A stretch of 44,772 nt of DNA from Pseudomonas cuatrocienegasensis (lineage in GTDB: Bacteria; Pseudomonadota; Gammaproteobacteria; Pseudomonadales; Pseudomonadaceae). Positions 14,168 to 22,482 of the stretch are shown here, one piece after another (the first letter of the stretch is position 1; every line of letters begins with the position of its first letter). Under the pieces are notes generated by a model. The model was not told where the DNA came from. It saw only the letters and a list, made by a program, of their open reading frames with translations, and ran no database searches. The stretch covers positions 159,489 to 204,260 of the forward strand of contig NZ_FOFP01000011.1 in NCBI RefSeq assembly GCF_900110925.1. Reading direction: 5' to 3'. The translations under genes were made by a program, and so were the position numbers.

Positions 14168-15691
14168 GGTGCGCAGGGTTTCGCCGGGGCGGCCGATGTC
14201 GCGGCCGAGGACCACCAGGGTTTCTGGGGTGCGTTGCTGGCGGACGATATCCAGCGCGCTGCCGAGTTGCCAGGGGCGGGCTTTGGAGATGGGGTTGTAG
14301 AAGGCCATCACCAGGTCGGCGGCGGCGGCGTGTTCTAGGCGCTTTTCGATAATGGCCCAGGGCTTGAGGTTGTCGGAGAGGGAGATCAGACAGAAGTCGT
14401 GGCCCAAGGGCGCGCCAGCCTTGGCGGCGGTGGCCAGCGCCGCTGAGACGCCGGGGAATATCTGCAAGTCGACGCGCTGCCATTCGGCGTCGGTCGATTT
14501 GTGCAGGGCTTCCAGCACGGCGGCGGCCATGGCAAAGACGCCGGGGTCGCCGGAGGACACCACAACCACGCGCCGACCGCTGGCGGCCAGCTCGAAGGCA
14601 TGGCGGGCGCGCTGCATTTCCTCGCGGTTATCGGTGCAATGGCGCACCTGCTCCGGGCGCAGTGGGCCGGCCATCTTGATATAGGTTTCGTAGCCGAGCA
14701 GATCCTGCGCCTCGTCCAGCGCCTGGCGCGCGGCGGGCACCATAAACTCAGCAGCACCGGGGCCGAGGCCGATCACCGTCAGGCGACCACGGGGGCGACC
14801 GAGTTGCGTGGTGTCGATGGGATCAGTGGCCAACAGCAGGCGCAGATTGGCGTGCTGGCTATGCACTGGCGGTAATTGCGTGGCGTCGTCGATAAAGCGC
14901 AGCGGCAATTTGAGCTGGGCGGCGGCGTTGTGCAGTTCGGCGTTGGCCATCAATGCTGGGGCGGCCAGCAGGCAGGCCAGGCTGTGTGGGGCCAGGTTGC
15001 TGGCATGCAGCGCCTGCTGCAGTTCGCCAAGCAAATCGGCGTTGGCCTGTTCGACCCAAACGGCCACCTGCTGCGGGTGGATCAGCAGCTCATCGGCATT
15101 GGCCGCGCGGCGGTGCGGGCTGATGTGGATAACCCGGTTGGCCTGGTTATCCACAGGCAGTTTGGCTTGGGCCAGCCAGGGCGCGTCGCCCTCGATCCGC
15201 ACCGCCTGGCCGCCGAGCAGGTCGCTGACAAAGCCTTTGCCGTGCTCAAGATCGGCCAGCACATAGCCGGCCGGCGGCTCCAGCAGGCAGGTGCCAAAGC
15301 GCAGTTCACCGCTGGTGGTTATTGCTGCGTTGACGCCCAGGTGCGCCGCCAGCTCCCGCGCCATCCGGTTGACCCCGCCGAGGCCGCCGAGCAGCGGCAC
15401 CACGACGCTGCCATCTTCGGCCACGGCCAGCACCGGCGGCTCGCTGTCTTTCTCACCCAGTACAGCGGCCAGGCTGCGAATCACGATGCCAGCGGCGCAC
15501 AGCACGATCAGCGGCGTACCGGCGCGGTAGAGCGCGCGCATGGTGTCGCCGAAGTCTTCATAAGTCCGCTCAACGTCCGTCACCCGGCTGTGCAGGCCGT
15601 GGATCTCGGCCTGTGGGTAAAGTGCCTGGATGCGCCGTGCGCAGGGCAGGGCGGAGGGGCCGAGGATGATGATGGCGGGGGAGTGGTTCAT
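14030..15691 (-). CDS. cobJ: CbiG-CobJ fusion, precorrin-3B C17-methyltransferase
   Basis: A 553-residue fusion. The N-terminal ~280 residues are CbiG-like (VLCAAGIVIRSLAAVLGEK, VPLLGGLGGVNRMARELAAH, ITTSGELRFGTCLLEPPAGY). The C-terminal part is a tetrapyrrole methylase (LTVIGLGPGAAEFMVPAARQ, VVSSGDPGVFAMAAAVLE, FPGVSAALATAAKAGAPLGH, YNPISKARPWQL) that methylates C17 and contracts the ring to precorrin-4. In the aerobic pathway the CbiG domain's lactone-opening activity is not obviously required. ATG 15691 is preferred over 15751, which would add 20 unlikely residues. It is the last of the cobG-cobH-cobI-cobJ series behind the riboswitch at 18668-18852, although a repeat-filled gap separates it from cobI. 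Confidence 0.92.
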   Translation of the reverse strand: MNHSPAIIILGPSALPCARRIQALYPQAEIHGLHSRVTDVERTYEDFGDTMRALYRAGTPLIVLCAAGIVIRSLAAVLGEKDSEPPVLAVAEDGSVVVPLLGGLGGVNRMARELAAHLGVNAAITTSGELRFGTCLLEPPAGYVLADLEHGKGFVSDLLGGQAVRIEGDAPWLAQAKLPVDNQANRVIHISPHRRAANADELLIHPQQVAVWVEQANADLLGELQQALHASNLAPHSLACLLAAPALMANAELHNAAAQLKLPLRFIDDATQLPPVHSQHANLRLLLATDPIDTTQLGRPRGRLTVIGLGPGAAEFMVPAARQALDEAQDLLGYETYIKMAGPLRPEQVRHCTDNREEMQRARHAFELAASGRRVVVVSSGDPGVFAMAAAVLEALHKSTDAEWQRVDLQIFPGVSAALATAAKAGAPLGHDFCLISLSDNLKPWAIIEKRLEHAAAADLVMAFYNPISKARPWQLGSALDIVRQQRTPETLVVLGRDIGRPGETLRTLTLGELTPEMVDMRTLVIIGSSQTCRFPRAEGGEWVYTPRSYPQG

Positions 15692-15722
15692 GCGGGTTCC
15701 ATCTGTGCCGTGTGTAGGTTGG

Positions 15723-15791
15723 GTAGGGTGGATGACGCTTTCTTCATCCACCGTCGTGGTTGGTGGATGGGTGAAGCGTCATCCACCCTAC
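15723..15791. repeat. Palindrome GTAGGGTGGATGACGCTT ... AAGCGTCATCCACCCTAC
   Basis: An 18-bp inverted repeat (15723-15740 and 15774-15791) encloses a second internal pair of CATCCACC and GGTGGATG. It lies between cobJ and cobI on the minus strand. It shares the GTAGGGTG ends with the repeats at 5949, 10125 and 35229. Confidence 0.75.
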
Positions 15792-15797
15792 GGGTCT

Positions 15798-15820
15798 GTC
15801 GCGGCTAAAGCCCCTCCCAC
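15798..15820 (-). repeat. REP element (GTGGGAGGGGCTTTAGCCGC type)
   Basis: A minus-strand copy of the REP type that recurs at 20811-20869, 21685-21865 and 25423-25575. It is located between cobI and cobJ, next to the palindrome at 15723-15791. Confidence 0.8.
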
Positions 15821-15837
15821 GGGTTGTTTGCAGTTTG

Positions 15838-16587
15838 CTAACCGCGCCACTTTTCGCCGGGGATAACGATCATCGAGAAGTACGGCGAGGACATCGGCTC
15901 CACTTCATCCAGCGGCACGATGCGTTGGTTGCCCATGGTCGCGCGCTCGACGTAATGGGCGCGGCCGTCGATGCCCAGCTCTTGCAGCACGCGGCGGACC
16001 TTCTCGAAGTTACGCCCCAGCTTCATCACCACGGCGGCTTCGGCGTCGTGCAGGCGTTGTTTGAGTTCGGCTTCGGGCAGCACGCCGGAAAGCACGCTCA
16101 AGCTCTGGTTGCGGTACACCAGCGGGGTGCCGAGCACCGAGGCGCAGCCGAGCATAGAGCACACACCAGGCACCACCTCCACCTGGTACTGCGCGGCCAG
16201 GCGGTCGTGCAGGTACATATAGGAGCCGTAGAAGAACGGGTCGCCTTCGCAGATCACCGCCACATCGTGGCCGGCGTCGAGCTGGGCGGCGATCTGCACC
16301 GCGCAGGTGTCGTAGAAGTCGCTGATCACATCTTCATAGCTCAGCGGCGCGGCGAGTTTTTCCGTGGTCACCGGGTAGACCAGCGGCATGCGCAGCTGGG
16401 CGTCTGTGAGGTGCTGTTCGATAATGCCGAAGGCGTTGCCGCCGTGGCCCTTGTTGGCTTTGGCCTTGGCCACGAAGTAGCCGACCACAGCGGCCGACTG
16501 CAGCAGGCGCAGGGCCTTGAGGGTGATCAGCTCAGGGTCGCCGGGGCCAACACCGATGCCGAGCAGACGGCCTTTTTGTACCGTCAT
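15838..16587 (-). CDS. cobI: Precorrin-2 C20-methyltransferase
   Basis: SAM-dependent tetrapyrrole methylase converting precorrin-2 to precorrin-3A. The 249-residue protein has the family pattern GRLLGIGVGPGDPELITLKA at the start, VICEGDPFFYGSYMYLHDRL in the middle and VVPGVCSMLGCASVLGTPL after it. The start ATG is at 16587 or 16590 (two adjacent Met codons), overlapping the end of cobH by a few bases, so the two are translationally coupled. Confidence 0.95.
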   Translation of the reverse strand: MTVQKGRLLGIGVGPGDPELITLKALRLLQSAAVVGYFVAKAKANKGHGGNAFGIIEQHLTDAQLRMPLVYPVTTEKLAAPLSYEDVISDFYDTCAVQIAAQLDAGHDVAVICEGDPFFYGSYMYLHDRLAAQYQVEVVPGVCSMLGCASVLGTPLVYRNQSLSVLSGVLPEAELKQRLHDAEAAVVMKLGRNFEKVRRVLQELGIDGRAHYVERATMGNQRIVPLDEVEPMSSPYFSMIVIPGEKWRG

Positions 16588-17213
16588 CACTCCACCTCCG
16601 TGGCCAGGGCGTTGACCGCCGCCACCGCCATGGCGCTACCGCCACGGCGGCCACGCACGATCACATAGGGCACGCCACGGCTGTCGGCAGCGAGAGCGTC
16701 CTTGGATTCCGCCGCGCCGATAAAGCCCACCGGCATGCCGATGATCAGCGCCGGTTTCGGTGCGCCGGCGTCGAGCATTTCCAGCAGATAGAACAGCGCG
16801 GTGGGCGCGTTGCCGATCACCACCACGCTGCCCTCCAGGTGCTCGCGCCAGTGTTCCAGCGCCGCTGCCGAGCGGGTGTTGCCCAACTCGCGGGCCAGCG
16901 CGTGGACATCGGCATTGTGCAGGGTGCAGATCACCGGGTTGTTCGCGGCCAGGCGCGGGCGGGTGATGCCTTCGGCGACCATTCGCGCATCACAGAGAAT
17001 CGGCGCGCCCTTGGCCAGCGCGGCGCGGCCTGCGGCACCGGCACCGGGGGAGAAGCGCAAATCCTGCACCACATCGACCATGCCGCAGGCATGGATCACG
17101 CGCACGGCGAGCTTTTCCAGATCGGCCGGGATGGCACTGAGGTCGGCCTCGGCGCGGATGGTGGCGAAGGATTGGCGGTAGATTTCCTGACCGTCGCGGA
17201 TGTACTCAAGCAT
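16587..17213 (-). CDS. cobH: Precorrin-8X methylmutase
   Basis: Moves the C11 methyl group to C12, turning precorrin-8X into hydrogenobyrinate. The 208-residue protein has the standard length and signatures EIYRQSFATIRAEADL, RVIHACGMVDVVQDLRFSPG (with the catalytic His) and GMPVGFIGAAESKDAL. ATG 17213 lies inside the 3' end of cobG (8-nt overlap). A longer reading to 17261 has no family support. It is the second gene of the cobG-H-I-J series. Confidence 0.95.
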   Translation of the reverse strand: MLEYIRDGQEIYRQSFATIRAEADLSAIPADLEKLAVRVIHACGMVDVVQDLRFSPGAGAAGRAALAKGAPILCDARMVAEGITRPRLAANNPVICTLHNADVHALARELGNTRSAAALEHWREHLEGSVVVIGNAPTALFYLLEMLDAGAPKPALIIGMPVGFIGAAESKDALAADSRGVPYVIVRGRRGGSAMAVAAVNALATEVE

Positions 17214-18561
17214 CGCTGTTTCCTGTTGCGCAGTGGGTGGCGAACCAGTCGCCGGCCTCATCGATCGTTATGGCGTCGGCCAACAGCTGGCCGAAACCCG
17301 GTTGCTGCGGCGTGCGTTGATAGAGCTGGTAGTGGCCGGCGCTGCTGGCCAGCAAGGTAAAAGGCGCGACATGCGCAGCGGCGCAAGAGCGTGGGCAGGC
17401 ACTCAGGTGCACCTGCGGCCTGGCGGTGCTGGTACGCAGGCGCTCGGCCAGGCGCAGGGCATCAGCCTTGCTGTCACTCAGGCCCTTGGCGCAGGCCGCT
17501 GAGCCGGTGCAGGCGATCAGTTGGCTGAGGGGCTCCTGGGCATCGGTCAGCAGGCCGAGGTCGGCCAGTTTTTTAACCAGCGCCTCTGCCGACTGCTCGG
17601 GGATATTCGGCAACAGCAGGCCCTGCCAGGGCGTCAGGCGCAGGCTGGCATCACCGTACTGCTCGGCCAGCTCGGCCACCGCACGCAATTGCCCGGCGTC
17701 GATCCGCCCCAGGCGTGCGCCGGCGGCGACCATGCACAGGCCGATTTGCTGCTGTGGATAAGTGCCCATAGGGGCGCGCTGACTGGCCGGTGCGCGTTGC
17801 CAGGTGGGCGGCGGTGCTTGCACGGCAAAGGGCAGGCGCGCTTGCAGCTGCTGCAGCAATTGGGGTGCAGGGAGTGCGCTGAGCAGCTGGCGCATACGGT
17901 TGTGCTCATTGCCCGCCAACTGGAGAAACAGCATCAACAGGTGTTCCACCAGCGCAACGGCCTGCTCGCCGTCGACCACGCCCAGCGGCGTGTCAGTCGG
18001 GCAGCCGGCCAGACCAAAGGCCAATCGTGCGGGCGTACCGGGTAGGGCGCTGAGCCAGATATCGTGGGGGTGTTCGCGCATCGCCAGGGCTTCGCCGCCG
18101 TCGAGCTGAAGGGCGAACTTAGCCGACAGCCCATGCAGCGCCGGGGTGTTTTGCAGCAGGTCGAGCAGCGCGGCGGCCAGCGGGCGGGTGTCGAGCAGGG
18201 CCTGGGGGTCGAGGCCGGCAGCGGGGCTCAGGAGCAGGTTGCGCACGTCATCAGCGGCGGGGTTGCTGGGGCCAAGATCGGCGGCCAGCAGGCGCTCGAT
18301 CAACGCATCCTGCTGCTCGGCCAAGACGCCACGAATCTGCAGATTGCTGCGGTTGGTCAGCTCCAGCACGCCGCTGGCGCAGCGCTCGGCCGCCTCGGCA
18401 ATCGCGCGGGCCTGCTGGCTGCTGAGCACACCACCTGCCAGCTTGACCCGACAGATGCCGCCGTCCAGCGCCTGAACGATACGCAGCAGGCCGGGGCACG
18501 CCGATACCGATTTTTCGGAGCGTGGGGCAGGCAAATCGACGGTGGTTGGACGGTCGCGCAC
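17206..18561 (-). CDS. cobG: Precorrin-3B synthase
   Basis: Oxygen-dependent iron-sulfur and haem-type enzyme related to sulfite/nitrite reductases. It makes precorrin-3B from precorrin-3A in the aerobic pathway. About 451 residues. Conserved parts are SACPGLLRIVQALDGGICRV near the start, ELTNRSNLQIRG, and the 4Fe-4S ligands in CTGSAACAKG and LSACPRSCAAAH. GTG 18561 is proposed as start because GGTGA lies 5 nt upstream. An ATG at 18624 would add 21 unlike residues and sits in a hairpin just after the riboswitch. It is the first gene downstream of the cobalamin riboswitch and overlaps cobH. Confidence 0.9.
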   Translation of the reverse strand: MRDRPTTVDLPAPRSEKSVSACPGLLRIVQALDGGICRVKLAGGVLSSQQARAIAEAAERCASGVLELTNRSNLQIRGVLAEQQDALIERLLAADLGPSNPAADDVRNLLLSPAAGLDPQALLDTRPLAAALLDLLQNTPALHGLSAKFALQLDGGEALAMREHPHDIWLSALPGTPARLAFGLAGCPTDTPLGVVDGEQAVALVEHLLMLFLQLAGNEHNRMRQLLSALPAPQLLQQLQARLPFAVQAPPPTWQRAPASQRAPMGTYPQQQIGLCMVAAGARLGRIDAGQLRAVAELAEQYGDASLRLTPWQGLLLPNIPEQSAEALVKKLADLGLLTDAQEPLSQLIACTGSAACAKGLSDSKADALRLAERLRTSTARPQVHLSACPRSCAAAHVAPFTLLASSAGHYQLYQRTPQQPGFGQLLADAITIDEAGDWFATHCATGNSDA

Positions 18562-18667
18562 AGTAATCACCAAACAAAGGCGCGGCGACCGGACCAGCGA
18601 AATCCGCCCACAGGGGGATTTCATGGCATCGGTACACCCCGCCCGATGTTGGCACTCGCGACTAGCG

Positions 18668-18852
18668 TCGTCGGCAGGTCTCCTGGCTGACAGGTCATCA
18701 TCTGGCGCGGCCTTCCCGGTTTCCCAGTGGCACAGTGGCGGCAGACTCGCTGTTTACAGTTGCGGGGGCAGCTCGGTCACGATCAGCGGATCGCTCCGGA
18801 TTCCCTCTTAGGCCCCCGCACCATGGCGGTGGGCACCGACGAAGCCTGTATT
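18668..18852 (-). promoter_or_regulatory. Cobalamin riboswitch upstream of cobG
   Basis: The minus strand shows the class in order: CGGTGCCC, AAGAGGGAATCCGG, GCTGCCCCCGCAACTGTAA, GCCACTGGGAAACCGGGAAG and the B12 box CAGCCAGGAGACCTGCCGA (18689-18671). It lies just upstream of the cobG start and should repress cobG-H-I(-J) when adenosylcobalamin is plentiful. No terminator with a U-tract is evident, so the switch may act on translation. Confidence 0.95.
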
Positions 18853-18913
18853 ATGCCCGCTTTGTTCGATGCGCCGACACCCTAGCTTGTCGGGCGGGAA
18901 CAGAGGAGTAGGT

Positions 18914-20116
18914 ATGACAGCCTGGTTGAGCGTGGTGGGAATCGGCGAAGACGGCTATGCCGGCCTGGGCAAAGCCGCACGGCGGGCGTTGCTGGCGGCC
19001 GGCTGCATCGTCGGCGCGCCGCGGCAACTGGCGTTGCTGCCGCATTGCCTGGGGGCGCAGCGCGAGGCCTGGCCCAGCCCGTTCAGCCTGGAGCCGGTGC
19101 TGGCGCGGCGTGGTACGCCAGTGTGTGTGCTGGCCAGCGGCGACCCGCTGTTCTACGGCGTGGGCGCGAGCCTGGCGCGGCAGGTGGCGGCCGAGGAGAT
19201 GCAGGTGTTTTCCGCGCCCTCATCCGTCTCGCTGGCTGCCGCGCGCCTGGGCTGGCCGCTGCAGGAGGTGACGGTGTTGTCGCTGGTGGCGCGGCCGTTG
19301 GCGGCGTTGCAGGCGCAACTGTTCCCCGGCGCGCGGCTGCTGCTGTTGAGCAATGACGGCGACAGCCCGGCGGCAGTCGCCGAGCTGCTGCGCGAGCGCG
19401 GTTTCGGGCCCAGCCGTTTGACCGTGCTGGAGCACCTGGGCGGCGATCAGGAACGGCGCATCGACGGCCTGGCGGCTGACTGGGCGTTACCGCGCGCGGC
19501 CGATCTCAATCTGCTGGCAATCGACTGTGCGGCGGGCGCCGATGCACGCCTGCTGCCGCTGACGCCGGGGCTGCGCGACGATCTGTATCAGCACGACGGC
19601 CAGCTGACCAAGCGCGATGTGCGCGCCATCACCCTGGCGCGCCTGGCGCCGCAACCCGGCGAGCTGCTGTGGGATGTTGGCGCCGGCTGCGGCTCCATCG
19701 GCATCGAGTGGATGCGTGCGCACCCCGGTTGCCGGGCGCTGGCCATTGAGGCCGATGCCGGCCGCCAGGTACATATCCAGCACAACCGTGATGCCCTCGG
19801 CGTGCCTGGCCTGCAACTGGTTGCCGGCCGCGCGCCCGAGGCGCTGGCCGGGTTGGCTGCGCCGGATGCGATTTTTATCGGCGGTGGCGTCACCGTGCCC
19901 GGCATGCTCGAACACTGCTGGGCCAGCCTGAAACCGGGCGGGCGTTTGGTGGCCAATGCCGTGACCCTGCAAAGCGAGGCGGCGCTGGTGGCCTGGCGCG
20001 AACAGGTGGGCGGCGAGCTGACCCGCATCTCTGTGGCTCAGGCGCAGCCCCTGGGTGGCTTCGACACCTGGCGCAGCGCCTTGCCGATCACCCTGTTGGA
20101 GGTGCGCAAGCCGTGA
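18914..20116 (+). CDS. cobL: Precorrin-6Y C5,15-methyltransferase (decarboxylating)
   Basis: A bifunctional enzyme that methylates C5 and C15 and decarboxylates the ring-C acetate, giving precorrin-8X. The 400-residue protein joins a CbiE-like N-terminal tetrapyrrole methylase (SVVGIGEDGYAGLGKAARR, VLASGDPLFYGVGASLAR) to a CbiT-like C-terminal half (LTKRDVRAITLARL, LLWDVGAGCGSIGIEWMR, IFIGGGVTVPGMLEHCW). ATG 18914 follows a GAGGAG-type Shine-Dalgarno. It is transcribed divergently from the riboswitch-controlled cobG and overlaps cobK by 4 nt. Confidence 0.95.
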   Translation: MTAWLSVVGIGEDGYAGLGKAARRALLAAGCIVGAPRQLALLPHCLGAQREAWPSPFSLEPVLARRGTPVCVLASGDPLFYGVGASLARQVAAEEMQVFSAPSSVSLAAARLGWPLQEVTVLSLVARPLAALQAQLFPGARLLLLSNDGDSPAAVAELLRERGFGPSRLTVLEHLGGDQERRIDGLAADWALPRAADLNLLAIDCAAGADARLLPLTPGLRDDLYQHDGQLTKRDVRAITLARLAPQPGELLWDVGAGCGSIGIEWMRAHPGCRALAIEADAGRQVHIQHNRDALGVPGLQLVAGRAPEALAGLAAPDAIFIGGGVTVPGMLEHCWASLKPGGRLVANAVTLQSEAALVAWREQVGGELTRISVAQAQPLGGFDTWRSALPITLLEVRKP

Positions 20117-20826
20117 GTGCACGCATCCTGTTGCTCGGTGGTACCACCGAGGCGTTGCGTCTGGCGCGGCGGTTGAGTCCTGAGGCGATCTATAGCCTGG
20201 CCGGCCTGGGCCGGGTACCGGATGACTTGCCCTGTCAGGTACGCGTCGGCGGTTTTGGTGGGGCCGAAGGGCTGGCGCGGTTTATCCGCGAGCAGGGCAT
20301 CGAACTGCTGCTGGATTTGACCCACCCTTATGCCGCGCAGATCAGTCACAACGCCGCCCGCGCCGCCACGTTGAGCGGGGTGCCTTGCTGGGCGTTGCGC
20401 CGCCCCGGTTGGCAGGCGGCTGAGGGCGATGACTGGCGTGAGGTGGATGACTGGGCCGGGTTGATGGCTGCGCTGGCGCCGTTCCACAGGCCCTTCTTCA
20501 CCTCCGGGCGCGAGCCGTTGGCGCATTTGCATGAAATTCCCGCGCACCAGCACTGGACCGTGCGCTGCCTGACGGCGCAGCAAGGCGTGCCGCGCGCCGA
20601 AGTGATAGGTGCGCGCGGACCGTTCTCGCTGGACGAGGAGCGCGCGCTCTTTGCGCGCATCCAGTGCGACGTGCTGGTCAGCAAGAACAGTGGCAGCGCC
20701 TCCACCGAGCCCAAGCTGCAGGTGGCGCGAGAGTTGGGTTTGCCAGTGCTGCTGCTACGTCGGCCGCAGCTGCCGACGGTGGACCGTGAGTTTCTTGAGC
20801 CAGAAGCCCTGTGGGAGGCGCTTTAG
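20113..20826 (+). CDS. cobK: Precorrin-6A reductase
   Basis: NADPH-dependent reduction of precorrin-6A to precorrin-6Y. The 237-residue protein begins ILLLGGTTEALRLARRL, a Rossmann-type start. It has LDLTHPYAAQISHNAARAA, FFTSGREPL and VSKNSGSASTEPKLQVAREL, all typical of CobK. The GTG start overlaps the cobL stop (GTGA). The last codons and stop (LWEAL) lie inside a REP unit, which supplies the end of the gene. Confidence 0.95.
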   Translation: MSARILLLGGTTEALRLARRLSPEAIYSLAGLGRVPDDLPCQVRVGGFGGAEGLARFIREQGIELLLDLTHPYAAQISHNAARAATLSGVPCWALRRPGWQAAEGDDWREVDDWAGLMAALAPFHRPFFTSGREPLAHLHEIPAHQHWTVRCLTAQQGVPRAEVIGARGPFSLDEERALFARIQCDVLVSKNSGSASTEPKLQVARELGLPVLLLRRPQLPTVDREFLEPEALWEAL

Positions 20827-20869
20827 CGGCGACGGGTCTGTCCGTAGTCGCGGCTAAAGCCCCTCCCAC
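20811..20869. repeat. Inverted REP pair at the 3' end of cobK
   Basis: REP units at 20811-20833 (plus orientation, GTGGGAGGCGCTTTAGCGGC) and 20847-20869 (minus orientation) face each other across 13 nt. The cobK stop codon TAG lies within the first unit. Confidence 0.85.
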
Positions 20870-20970
20870 ACGATCCCGTAGGGTGCGCCGCGCCGTTACA
20901 ACCCGCGACCGCCCGGATTGCATCCGGCCCACGGCGCGCTGCTAGACTGCCTGCCCTTTTGGAGGTCCTG

Positions 20971-21672
20971 ATGAGCCAAGCCATCTACGCCCGCGTGTTG
21001 TTTATCGGCCCCGGCCTGAGCCGTGGCGTGTCGGCTGAGCGTTTGCGCCAGCGCGTCGAAGCGCTGCTGGGAGAGGCGCATCTGCATGACAGCGATCAGG
21101 GTGCCGATAGTTTCTGGCAGGCCGTGAACGAGGCGCCGCGTCCCTTGTTGGTGGTCGATCTGGAGCCGCGCGCCGATGCTGCACACCGTGATTGGTTGCG
21201 TGAGCAGATCGCCACGCGCACCGATGGCGCCTCGGTGTTTGTGGTCTGTACGGCGCTGGAAGACGCCTGGCTGGATGGCCTGGCCACAGTGCTTGAGCGC
21301 GTCGAGTCGCATACGCCCTGCAGCGATGTACCCGCTGTGCCGGCGCACCACGCCTGGTCGCAGATCCCGCCGCACGCCCAGCGCCTGCTGCTGTGCAACG
21401 GCCCGCGCTGCACGCGCCAGGGCGCGCTGGGCCTGTGGAAAACTCTGCGTCAGCGGCTCAAGGCCGCTGGCAAGCTGGAGTGCGAGGGCGGGGTGCATAT
21501 CACCCGCAGCCAGTGCCAGTTCCCCTGCGATCTGGGGCCGACCGCGAGCCTTTATCCACAGGGCGAGTGGTACGGCATCCGGGATGAAGCGGCGGTGATT
21601 CGCCTGGTCGATGAGCGTCTGGTGGCCGGCAAGGCGCTGCCTGAGTTGCGTATCGATCAGCAGGGCGGCTAA
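20971..21672 (+). CDS. (2Fe-2S) ferredoxin-like protein of the cob cluster
   Basis: A 233-residue protein. The N-terminal ~130 residues resemble a CbiX/chelatase-like fold in layout (LFIGPGLSRGVSAERL), but I cannot name that part confidently. The C-terminal ~90 residues match thioredoxin-like 2Fe-2S ferredoxins, with ligand pairs CNGPRC and CQFPC followed by LYPQGEWYGI. It could deliver electrons to an oxygen- or reduction-dependent corrin step, but that is inference from position. ATG 20971 has a GGAGG Shine-Dalgarno (20961-20965). It follows cobK after a REP pair. Confidence 0.8.
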   Translation: MSQAIYARVLFIGPGLSRGVSAERLRQRVEALLGEAHLHDSDQGADSFWQAVNEAPRPLLVVDLEPRADAAHRDWLREQIATRTDGASVFVVCTALEDAWLDGLATVLERVESHTPCSDVPAVPAHHAWSQIPPHAQRLLLCNGPRCTRQGALGLWKTLRQRLKAAGKLECEGGVHITRSQCQFPCDLGPTASLYPQGEWYGIRDEAAVIRLVDERLVAGKALPELRIDQQGG

Positions 21673-21684
21673 GCCAGGCTACGG

Positions 21685-21865
21685 GTTGTGGAAGGGGCTG
21701 GGGCGGCGATCTGCTTTTGGCCGCGATTGTCGGTGGCCCTTTCGCGGCTAAAGCCCCTCCCACAGCTACCCCCCACACTCCTGAACGGACTTCGCGCCTT
21801 GACGCCGCTAAAGCGCCTCCCACGCTGTCCAGTGCAGAATCTGTGGGAGGGGCTTTAGCCGCGAC
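21685..21865. repeat. REP cluster downstream of the ferredoxin gene
   Basis: Several REP units lie in succession: a degenerate plus-strand copy near 21685-21727, a minus copy at 21742-21763, and an inverted pair at 21801-21823 and 21843-21865 (GTGGGAGGGGCTTTAGCCGC). They fill the gap between the cob genes and the second riboswitch. Confidence 0.8.
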
Positions 21866-21921
21866 GGCATACTCGGGCCACGCGCCTTGACGCGGCGTGT
21901 CATGAATGGTCATATCCGCGC

Positions 21922-22091
21922 CGATTCAGGTGCCTTACGCCGCCGCGCGTGAGGTGAAACGGGAAGTCGGTGCAAGTCCGACGCTGCCCCCGCAACGGTA
22001 AGCGAGCGACCTCATCACTAGGCCACTGTGCAAATTTTGCATGGGAAGGCGATGACGTCATGACCCTCGCCAGCCCGGAGACCGGCCTGAA
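21922..22091 (+). promoter_or_regulatory. Cobalamin riboswitch upstream of the TonB receptor operon
   Basis: Elements in order: CAGGTGCC (21928-), GTGAAACGGGAAGTCGGTG, GCTGCCCCCGCAACGGTAAG, GGCCACTGTG, GCATGGGAAGGCG and the B12 box AGCCCGGAGACCGGCCTG ending near 22090. The next recognisable gene is the TonB receptor nearly 400 bp downstream. Confidence 0.93.
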
Positions 22092-22348
22092 TCTGGGAGT
22101 TGCTGTGATTGTGCGCGTTCGCGCTGCAACGGCCCCCCATTAGTCTGGCAACCCGCGGTGGGCGGGCGTTGACGCCGATTGCAGGTGCCTGCGCGCCTGC
22201 GTCTGCTGTTGCGCGTTTCCATCGGATTGCCGTGCCTTCTCTCTTTGCTATGGAAGCAATATGGCGCGCCATTTCCGTTTTAAGAACCTTCACCGGTCAT
22301 CACTCCCTGCTGAACCCGGTCTTGCACAAGCGTGGCTGCGAAGTCGCA
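22092..22348 (+). other. Stretch between riboswitch and Zur-like box, no convincing gene
   Basis: Immediately after the riboswitch, GGGAG precedes a GTG at 22105 that opens a 12-codon ORF ending at TAG. It could be a leader or the remnant of a lost gene. A GCGCG-TT-CGCGC hairpin follows. Beyond that I see no coding signal or recognisable site up to the box at 22349. Confidence 0.4.
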
Positions 22349-22375
22349 TAATGTTATGTTATAACAATTACATTA
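22349..22375 (+). promoter_or_regulatory. Zur-like operator
   Basis: TGTTATGTTATAACA (22352-22366) matches the gammaproteobacterial Zur consensus TGTTATAnTATAACA at all specified positions but one. It sits in a larger imperfect palindrome (22349-22375) that begins TAATGT and ends ACATTA. It would allow zinc-dependent repression of the downstream TonB receptor and ABC genes. The AT-rich sequence probably also contains the promoter (CATAAT at 22347-22352 as a possible -10). Confidence 0.65.
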
Positions 22376-22482
22376 TGCCCCATGACCTAGCCTCTCGGTG
22401 GCCGCTCACGATCGGCGCGCAACCGGGCGAAGCGGTTGTGGGGCGGCCCGCCGTCCCTCTGCGCAACAACGGAAATTCTGCC

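Noticed and set aside
22109..22351. 80-codon ORF after the second riboswitch
   Set aside because: No homology recognised and no good Shine-Dalgarno. It ends inside the Zur-like box.
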